Assembly (NCBI GenBank): GCA_946481195.1
Contig: CAMLNG010000072.1
Coordinates: forward strand, 1-11,210
Origin: an uncultured Chromatiaceae bacterium
GTDB lineage: Bacteria; Pseudomonadota; Gammaproteobacteria; Enterobacterales; Alteromonadaceae
Direction: 5' to 3'
DNA: 11,210 nt
The notes under the pieces were generated by a model. It made no database searches. It was not told the DNA's origin and saw only the letters and a program-made list of their open reading frames with translations. The position numbers and the translations under genes are program-made. Shown here piece by piece: positions 6,065 to 11,210 of the stretch. Positions within the stretch are counted from its first letter, which is position 1; each line of letters opens with the position of its first letter.

Positions 6065-7339
6065 GACCGCATCATTGCCAAAGCGCCGCTGTGGCGCCAA
6101 CCGAAATTTCGCCTGAGCGCCGTGGCGCTGGCCGGCCTGTTGCTGGCAGGCCACAGCCTGTGGCAATGGCGCGCCAGTGCCAGCCCGCAGGCCGATATGG
6201 CGGTCAGTTCGCTGCAAACCGCGCTGGTGCAGCAACAGGCTTTCAGCGAAACCCTGCAACTGCGTGCCACAGTGTTACCGCAACAAACGGTGTTGCTCGA
6301 TGCCATCGAAGGCGGCCGCGTTGAACAGCGGCTGGTTGAACCGGGCAGTTATGTCAAAGCCGGTCAGCCACTGGTACAGCTGACCAACACCAGCCTGCAG
6401 CTGGATTTTATCAGCCGCGAAGCGCAGGTCAGCGAACAGCTCAGTTTCCTGCGCAACACTGAACTGGCGATGGCGACCACCGAGCTGGATTTAAAGCAGC
6501 AGGTGCTGGACGCCAGCCATGCCATTCGCCAGTTGGAGCGTCAGATTGGTTTCAGCCAGCCGCTGGTGGAGCGAGGTGTGCTGGCCAAAGAACAGCTGCG
6601 CACTTTGGCAGAAGACCTGGCGTATCAGCGTGAACGGCTTGAATTGGCCAAGCAGCGCCAACAACAGCAGTTGGAAGTGCAGCGTACGCAGAAAAAGCAG
6701 CTGCAGGACAGTGTGGCCATGCTGAGTAAAAACCTCGAATTTGCCCGTCAGCAGCTGCAAAACCTGCTGGTGCGGGCGCCGGTCGACGGGTACTTAAGTG
6801 AATTTCAGGTCGAGCCGGGTGAATCCAAAGCACCGGGCAGCCGGCTGGGGCAAATCGATATTCCGGGTCGCTTTAAGCTGCAGGCGCAGGTCGATGAATT
6901 CTATTTAAACCGCATCAGCCAGGGCATGACCGCGACGCTGCAACAACACAGCCAGCCCACCGGCAGCGAAACGCTGACCATCAGCCGGATCGACAGCCGG
7001 GTCGTCAACAATCAGTTCATCGTCGAACTGTTGTTGCCCGAGCAATTTAACGGCAAACGCGGCCAGAGCCTGTCGCTCGATTTATTGCTCGACGCCAGCC
7101 AGAGCCAAAGCCTGGTTTTACCCCGCGGCGCTTATTTATCCGACGGCGGCGGCCAGTTTGTTTATGTGCTGGACGAGGGCGGCAAAGCCAGTCGCCGCGC
7201 TGTCCAGCTGGGCCGCCAAAGCGCCCAGTTCGTTGAGATCCGCACTGGTTTGCAGGCCGGCGAACGTGTCATTATCTCCGGCTACCGCGATTTTCGCCAG
7301 GCTGACCACCTTCAATTCAACACAGGGAATGCATCATGA
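6062..7339 (+). CDS. Periplasmic adaptor (HlyD/MacA-type) of an ABC exporter
   Basis: Membrane-fusion protein of 425 residues that should link the inner-membrane ABC transporter to an outer-membrane channel. Seen in order: a basic N-terminus and a single membrane anchor (about 17-34, no lipobox); the first half of the lipoyl/barrel-sandwich domain (VEQRLVEPGSYVKAGQPLVQ, about 87-106); a long, Gln-rich coiled-coil hairpin (about 113-235); the second lipoyl half (LLVRAPVDGYLSEFQVEPGE, about 235-254); a beta-barrel region (about 270-345); and a C-terminal membrane-proximal domain (about 350-418, LQAGERVIISG). The two lipoyl halves flanking a hairpin define the family. It is the first gene of the operon, directly downstream of the sigma-54 promoter. 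Its TGA overlaps the ATPase ATG by four bases. The substrate is not predictable. Confidence 0.92.
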   Translation: MDRIIAKAPLWRQPKFRLSAVALAGLLLAGHSLWQWRASASPQADMAVSSLQTALVQQQAFSETLQLRATVLPQQTVLLDAIEGGRVEQRLVEPGSYVKAGQPLVQLTNTSLQLDFISREAQVSEQLSFLRNTELAMATTELDLKQQVLDASHAIRQLERQIGFSQPLVERGVLAKEQLRTLAEDLAYQRERLELAKQRQQQQLEVQRTQKKQLQDSVAMLSKNLEFARQQLQNLLVRAPVDGYLSEFQVEPGESKAPGSRLGQIDIPGRFKLQAQVDEFYLNRISQGMTATLQQHSQPTGSETLTISRIDSRVVNNQFIVELLLPEQFNGKRGQSLSLDLLLDASQSQSLVLPRGAYLSDGGGQFVYVLDEGGKASRRAVQLGRQSAQFVEIRTGLQAGERVIISGYRDFRQADHLQFNTGNAS

Positions 7340-8025
7340 TCGAACTGAAACAACTCAGCCGGACTTTTCGCACCGGGCAGCTGGAAACCACTGCGCTGAA
7401 CCAGATTAATCTCAGCATAGGCAGCGGCGAATTTGTCGCCGTGATGGGGCCATCCGGCTGCGGCAAATCAACCTTGCTCAGCATCCTCGGCATGCTGGAC
7501 AGCCCCAGCAGCGGCCAGTATTTATTTAAAGGCCAGGATGTGGCACCACTGCGCGAACAGCAATTGGCCACTATCCGCAAACAACATTTAGGCTTTGTCT
7601 TTCAAAGCTTTAACCTGATAGACGAGTTAAGCGTTGCCGAAAATGTCGAACTGCCGCTGCAATATCTGGGGGTGCCGAAGGCCGAGCGCGAACAGCGTGT
7701 TGCCGCCATGCTGAAGCGGATGGCGATTGACCACCGGGCCGACCATAAACCGCTGCAGTTATCGGGCGGCCAGCAGCAGCGGGTCGCGGTGGCGCGGGCG
7801 CTCGTGATCAACCCGAGCTTGATCCTGGCGGACGAACCGACCGGCAACCTTGACTCGAAAAACTCTGAAGAAGTGATGCAGTTACTGTCCGAATTACACC
7901 GTCAGGGCACCACTATCGTGATGGTGACGCACTCGGAACATGAGGCGCAGTATGCCAGCCGCATCGTGCGGATGCTGGATGGTCAGGTGGTGTCTGAGCG
8001 CGTGCTGGAGGTGAAATATGGCTAA
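7336..8025 (+). CDS. ABC transporter ATPase, MacB/LolD type
   Basis: Cytoplasmic nucleotide-binding subunit of 229 residues, the usual length for the MacB/LolD/FtsE class. All motifs are intact: Walker [10 protein letters not shown] (38-46), Q-loop Gln90 (FVFQSFNLI), ABC signature LSGGQQQRV (142-150), Walker B SLILADEP with Asp166 and catalytic Glu167, D-loop NLDS (171-174) and H-loop His199 (VTHS). [20 protein letters not shown] is typical of the class whose partners are FtsX-like permeases. In this class ATP hydrolysis drives conformational strokes of the permease and adaptor (mechanotransmission) instead of moving substrate through the membrane. It is translationally coupled to the adaptor upstream (ATGA overlap) and overlaps the permease start by eight bases. 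Confidence 0.95.
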   Translation: MIELKQLSRTFRTGQLETTALNQINLSIGSGEFVAVMGPSGCGKSTLLSILGMLDSPSSGQYLFKGQDVAPLREQQLATIRKQHLGFVFQSFNLIDELSVAENVELPLQYLGVPKAEREQRVAAMLKRMAIDHRADHKPLQLSGGQQQRVAVARALVINPSLILADEPTGNLDSKNSEEVMQLLSELHRQGTTIVMVTHSEHEAQYASRIVRMLDGQVVSERVLEVKYG

Positions 8026-10456
8026 GCCACAGCAAGCCCCCGTCGCTGCCAAAAGCAGCTTATGGCAGGCACTGAATCTGCGCACCGGCTGGCGCTCGTT
8101 GTGGCGTCAGCAGCTGCATCTGCTGCTGAATTTGTCAGGTCTGGCGGTTGGCCTGGCGGCCGCGCTGCTGATCCTGTTATTTGTCCGCTTTGAACTGGGG
8201 TATGACCAGCATCAGCCCAAAGCTGGCGACACTTACCGGCTGGAGCAGAACTTTGCTTCACTCGGCCAGCGCTTCCCCATCGGCAGCCCATCGATGCTTG
8301 GGCTTTTACAAAATTATGATGCCCGTATCCAGGTGACGCGGATGACGTCGGCAGCGCCCGAACTGGTGGTGCCAGCACGCGGACCCCAGGCACTGAAACT
8401 GCGCGACCCGTTGGCGGTGGAAGCCAACTTCACTGAGTTTTTTCAGGTCCAGGTGCTGCAGGGCGACTTAGCCGCAGTGCTGGCGAGCCCACAACAAATC
8501 GCGTTGTCGTTGCCGGAAGCTGAGCGCTTGTTTGGCCGCCAGGATGTACTGGGCCAGACGCTGCAACTGGGCAGCCAGCCTTACACCGTCGGCGCTGTTT
8601 ATGCCCCGGCGTCGGCACAAAGCCATCTGCAGCCGGCGTCATTACGTCGTCTCGACGACAAAGAAGCCAACCGGCCGCTGCAGATGAACAATGTCTATCT
8701 GTACCTGCAACTGCCGGCAGATATCGATCAACAAGCGCTGACCCGCAGCCTGACCGGCCAGGTAAATCAGCAGGCTTATGGTGGCAAAAATATGACCGAA
8801 CTGGTGCTCAAAAAAATGACCGACATCCATCTGCATTCGGCGCTGCCTTATGAATTTCGGGTCAACGGTTCGGTTGGCACTGTGCAGATTTGTCTGGGCC
8901 TCGCCGCTTTGCTGTTGTTTATCGCCGGCATCAACTTCGTCAACATGAGCATTGCCCGTGCCGGCCAGCGCGCCAAAGAAGTGGGTGTGCGCAAGGCTCT
9001 CGGTGCCAGTCGCAGCCAGCTTGTCCTGCAATTTTTACTGGAATCTGTGCTGCTGGTGGCGATGGCCGGCTTGCTGGCGGCCGTGCTGGTTGAATTCAGC
9101 CTGCCGTGGTTCAGCCAACTGGTCGACCGGCCTTTGGCCCTGGCATATCTGGGTGATTTTGGTCTGATGCTGCTGGCTGTGGTATTGGTCATTGGTGTAC
9201 TGGCGGGCGCTTATCCGGCGTTTTTCCTGTCGGCCTTTGATGCGAAAAAAGTGTTAAGCGGCGACTTCCAACGCGGTCAGACCGCGGTCTGGCTGCGCAA
9301 AATGTTACTGGTGCTGCAGGGCGCTATCAGTGTGGGTCTGCTGGTCAGCACCTGGGTGCTGCAGCAACAGCTGGCGCTGTTGCAAAGCATGCCGACCGGT
9401 TATGAACGCACCGCCCGGCTGACTATCAATGAAATCGACAACAGCCAGCTGTTCTGGGACTCCGGCCACGGTCTGACTGAATTGCTGGCACGCCAGCCCG
9501 GTGTTACGGCGGTGACCATGCTGGACATGAGCCTGCTGGATACCATTTCACAGGCTGGCCGGTTGCAGGTGCCGGGCCAGCCAGAGCTGCCGCCGGTCCG
9601 TCAGCTTGGTGCCGGTTATCAGGTGGTCAAAGCGGCGGGTTTCCGTCTGCTGGCGGGCCGCGATTTTGATGCCAAATATGCTGATTGGTATCAGACCAGC
9701 GACACGGATGCCAAAGCAGCGGTCCTTATCACTGAGTCTTTGCTGCACAAAGCCGGTTTCAGTGATCCGCAACAGGCGATTGGTCAGGTCTGGTCCTTGC
9801 CTGGTGATCAAAAACCGCTGCAAGTGACAGTGGTGGGGGTGATTGCCGACCTGCAAATTGGCTCGGCTATTGGTCAGCCGGAGCCGGTGATCGTGATTTG
9901 TGGCCGTTCGCCGATGACCTTTGCCCAACTGGTGTTACAGCTGGACCCGGCGCAGGCGTTGACATTGCGGCCGCAGCTGGAGCAACTGGTACAGCAAAAA
10001 CTGCAAAAGGCTGAGCTGAAATCAAGCTGGTTGTCGGATGATTTCTACAGCCTGTATCAGGGCCAGCGCCGTCAGAGCCAGGTGGTCAGTCTTTTCGCGC
10101 TGCTGGCAGTGGGCCTGACGCTGGCCGGTTTGTTTGGCTTGTCAGCGTTCAGTACGGCTCAGCGCAGCCGTGAAGTGGCGATGCGTAAGGTGTTGGGGGC
10201 CGGCCGGCTGGCGCTGGTGCAACTGCTGGCCAATGAGTATCTGCGGCTGATGGGGCTGAGCATTGCGCTGGCAGTGCCGCTGACTTACTGGCTGCTGGCG
10301 CAGTGGCTGGGACAGTTTTCGGCGCAGGTAAGCCAGTCGCCGCTGGTGTATCTGGCGGCCGCGACGCTGACGTTGGCACTGAGCTGGCTGACCGTGGCCA
10401 GTCTGGCCTGGCAGGTGACAGGCCGGGCGCCATCGACGGTGCTGCGCCAGTTGTAG
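8018..10456 (+). CDS. ABC transporter permease with two FtsX domains (MacB-like core)
   Basis: Large inner-membrane permease of 812 residues. TM1 (about 33-55) is followed by a MacB-type periplasmic core of about 230 residues. The first FtsX domain (TMs about 288-310, 340-362, 374-396) carries RAKEVGVRKALGAS (about 318-331). TM5 (about 428-447) leads to a second periplasmic domain of about 240 residues, then the second FtsX domain (TMs about 689-711, 742-763, 776-796) with the paralogous motif RSREVAMRKVLGAG (about 715-728). Eight TMs in total, so one polypeptide carries two permease units, unlike classical MacB, which has four TMs and dimerises. Its ATG is preceded by GGAGG (8007-8011) within the ATPase gene. 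Likely a mechanotransmission-type exporter acting with the adaptor; substrate unknown (peptide, lipoprotein, macrolide-like compound and others are possible). Confidence 0.93.
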   Translation: MAKPQQAPVAAKSSLWQALNLRTGWRSLWRQQLHLLLNLSGLAVGLAAALLILLFVRFELGYDQHQPKAGDTYRLEQNFASLGQRFPIGSPSMLGLLQNYDARIQVTRMTSAAPELVVPARGPQALKLRDPLAVEANFTEFFQVQVLQGDLAAVLASPQQIALSLPEAERLFGRQDVLGQTLQLGSQPYTVGAVYAPASAQSHLQPASLRRLDDKEANRPLQMNNVYLYLQLPADIDQQALTRSLTGQVNQQAYGGKNMTELVLKKMTDIHLHSALPYEFRVNGSVGTVQICLGLAALLLFIAGINFVNMSIARAGQRAKEVGVRKALGASRSQLVLQFLLESVLLVAMAGLLAAVLVEFSLPWFSQLVDRPLALAYLGDFGLMLLAVVLVIGVLAGAYPAFFLSAFDAKKVLSGDFQRGQTAVWLRKMLLVLQGAISVGLLVSTWVLQQQLALLQSMPTGYERTARLTINEIDNSQLFWDSGHGLTELLARQPGVTAVTMLDMSLLDTISQAGRLQVPGQPELPPVRQLGAGYQVVKAAGFRLLAGRDFDAKYADWYQTSDTDAKAAVLITESLLHKAGFSDPQQAIGQVWSLPGDQKPLQVTVVGVIADLQIGSAIGQPEPVIVICGRSPMTFAQLVLQLDPAQALTLRPQLEQLVQQKLQKAELKSSWLSDDFYSLYQGQRRQSQVVSLFALLAVGLTLAGLFGLSAFSTAQRSREVAMRKVLGAGRLALVQLLANEYLRLMGLSIALAVPLTYWLLAQWLGQFSAQVSQSPLVYLAAATLTLALSWLTVASLAWQVTGRAPSTVLRQL

Positions 10457-10517
10457 CCGGGCTGTCAGCCAGATGGCATGACGAGCGCCGGGCTTGCCGG
10501 CAACTGAGAGTTTCCTG

Positions 10518-10544
10518 ACAAGGCCTGTCTCTGACAGGCCTTGT
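10518..10544 (+). terminator. Hairpin terminator after the exporter operon
   Basis: A perfect 12-bp stem (ACAAGGCCTGTC and its complement) with a 3-base loop begins 61 bases after the permease stop. The following GGTTTC is only weakly T-rich, so termination may be partial or Rho-assisted. Confidence 0.65.
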
Positions 10545-10698
10545 GGTTTCTGGCTGCTCTAGGGCTTCACCTGCGACAGTGCGACTAAAGGTGAATAATT
10601 TTGCGCTGAAAGATACTGTTTTTCTTTACAGCAAACGACGATAATACCATCTTGGCGCCCGGCATCAGGCCGGTGCGGTCAGCGACCAGAGGATCGGA
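10545..10698 (+). promoter_or_regulatory. Upstream region of the LETM1-like gene
   Basis: AT-rich 154-base stretch between the operon hairpin and the last gene. It contains GATAAT (10640-10645), a fair -10 box, but no convincing -35 at the right distance. AGAGGA (10688-10693) is a good Shine-Dalgarno five bases before ATG 10699. A separate promoter here is likely, but its exact position is not certain. Confidence 0.35.
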
Positions 10699-11124
10699 AT
10701 GAGACTTTTACGTCACCTGCATAAAGCGCCTGTGCGTGTGCTCCGGTTACAACGTCGCAAAAGTATGATGCGGATCCGCTTTGGCATGATCCGGCTGCAA
10801 TGTGCGTTGTCGCAGGAAAAAGCTGAAACCAAACAGATGCTGCGTATTTATCAGCAATATGTGACCGGTCAGGTCAGTAAAGCTGAGTTGCAGCAAGCCA
10901 ATGCCCAGCTGGCCGACGTGCTGCGGGCGACCGGTCTTGGTGTATTTGCCATTCTGCCATTCGCGCCTATCACTATTCCGCTCATCGTCAAACTTGGCCG
11001 TAAGCTTGGTATTGAAGTAATGCCAAGTGCATTTGCACCAAAAGACAAATATCTGCATCCGGGCAAGACCAGCAAAGCGCTGTCAGCACCCGCCGCGAAG
11101 CCGGTGAAAAAGACCGACAGTTAA
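10699..11124 (+). CDS. Small LETM1-like protein
   Basis: Protein of 141 residues: a strongly basic N-terminus (about 1-28), a charged amphipathic helix (about 38-75, SQEKAETKQMLRIYQQYVTG), one hydrophobic segment (about 78-98, GLGVFAILPFAPITIPLIVK), then KLGRKLGIEVMPSAF (98-112) and a Lys/Pro/Ala-rich flexible tail. The hydrophobic segment followed by a Leu/Met-Pro-Ser-x-Phe ending resembles the core of the LETM1 family, which in mitochondria is an inner-membrane protein implicated in K+/H+ or Ca2+/H+ exchange. Short bacterial relatives are mostly uncharacterised. The assignment rests on motif recognition alone; it could be an unrelated one-TM protein. The start is ATG with AGAGGA five bases upstream. 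It is probably transcribed separately from the exporter operon, after the hairpin. Confidence 0.65.
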   Translation: MRLLRHLHKAPVRVLRLQRRKSMMRIRFGMIRLQCALSQEKAETKQMLRIYQQYVTGQVSKAELQQANAQLADVLRATGLGVFAILPFAPITIPLIVKLGRKLGIEVMPSAFAPKDKYLHPGKTSKALSAPAAKPVKKTDS

Positions 11125-11155
11125 GCGCAGCTGTTACCGGCAATTCGCAGAAATA

Positions 11156-11181
11156 ACAAAGCCAGCAATTGCTGGCTTTGT
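11156..11181. terminator. 26-bp palindromic terminator, probably bidirectional
   Basis: A perfect 26-bp palindrome (arm ACAAAGCCAGCAA) starts 32 bases after the LETM1-like stop. It folds with an 11-bp stem and AATT loop. On the minus strand it is followed by TTATTT, giving a good intrinsic terminator for a gene entering from the right. On the plus strand the tail within the stem is GGCTTTGT, so it may also end the plus-strand gene. Confidence 0.7.
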
Positions 11182-11210
11182 GCTGGTTGGGCTGGTGATA
11201 ACCGGGGGTT

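Noticed and set aside
5866..6324. 152-residue plus-strand frame across the divergent region and adaptor start
   Set aside because: It runs through the activator dyads and sigma-54 promoter and is out of frame with the clear adaptor gene. Composition looks like a shadow.
1..11210. Mobile element, CRISPR array, tRNA or toxin-antitoxin genes
   Set aside because: No transposase, integrase, regularly spaced repeats, cloverleaf pattern or small paired genes were seen. The repeats found are short and local.

Overview
The window looks like chromosomal DNA of a gammaproteobacterium, probably an Alteromonadales-type marine or freshwater organism (Rheinheimera, Alishewanella or Shewanella-like). That placement rests on protein style, strong CAG/CTG codon preference, moderately high GC and the gene set. 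It is an impression and was not tested by database search. Nothing points to a phage, plasmid or transposon; there are no tRNA, rRNA or CRISPR features.

Layout. The left edge (1-353) holds the 3' part of a low-affinity iron permease family gene. A stand-alone methyl-accepting chemotaxis protein follows (470-2068, TTG start), then an integral membrane protein related to the DUF417/RclC family (2179-3003) that appears internally duplicated. This protein converges, with a 16-base gap, on a minus-strand pair: a sigma-54-dependent NtrC-type response regulator (4348-5757) and its membrane sensor kinase (3020-4351). The two overlap by four bases.

The regulator is divergent from a plus-strand three-gene export operon: a membrane-anchored HlyD/MacA-type adaptor (6062-7339), a MacB/LolD-type ATPase (7336-8025) and an 812-residue FtsX/MacB-type permease (8018-10456). 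All three genes overlap at their junctions, and a perfect 12-bp hairpin closes the operon. A small LETM1-like protein (10699-11124) and a 26-bp palindromic terminator end the window.

The most interesting part is the roughly 300-base divergent region 5758-6061. It carries a near-perfect -24/-12 promoter in front of the exporter (TGGCACG-N4-TTGC). Upstream of it lie two copies of one dyad, TGTCCA-N4-TGGACA, with centres 32 bp (about three helical turns) apart. The stretch between dyads and promoter is AT-rich. This is the layout of an enhancer-dependent promoter, and the divergent regulator has the GAFTGA loop needed to engage sigma-54. The simplest reading is a self-contained circuit: the kinase senses a membrane or cytoplasmic signal, phosphorylates the regulator, which binds the twin dyads and switches on the adaptor-ABC exporter. 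The kinase has almost no periplasmic domain, so its signal may be in the membrane or relayed by the transporter. The exported substrate and the outer membrane partner cannot be read from the sequence.
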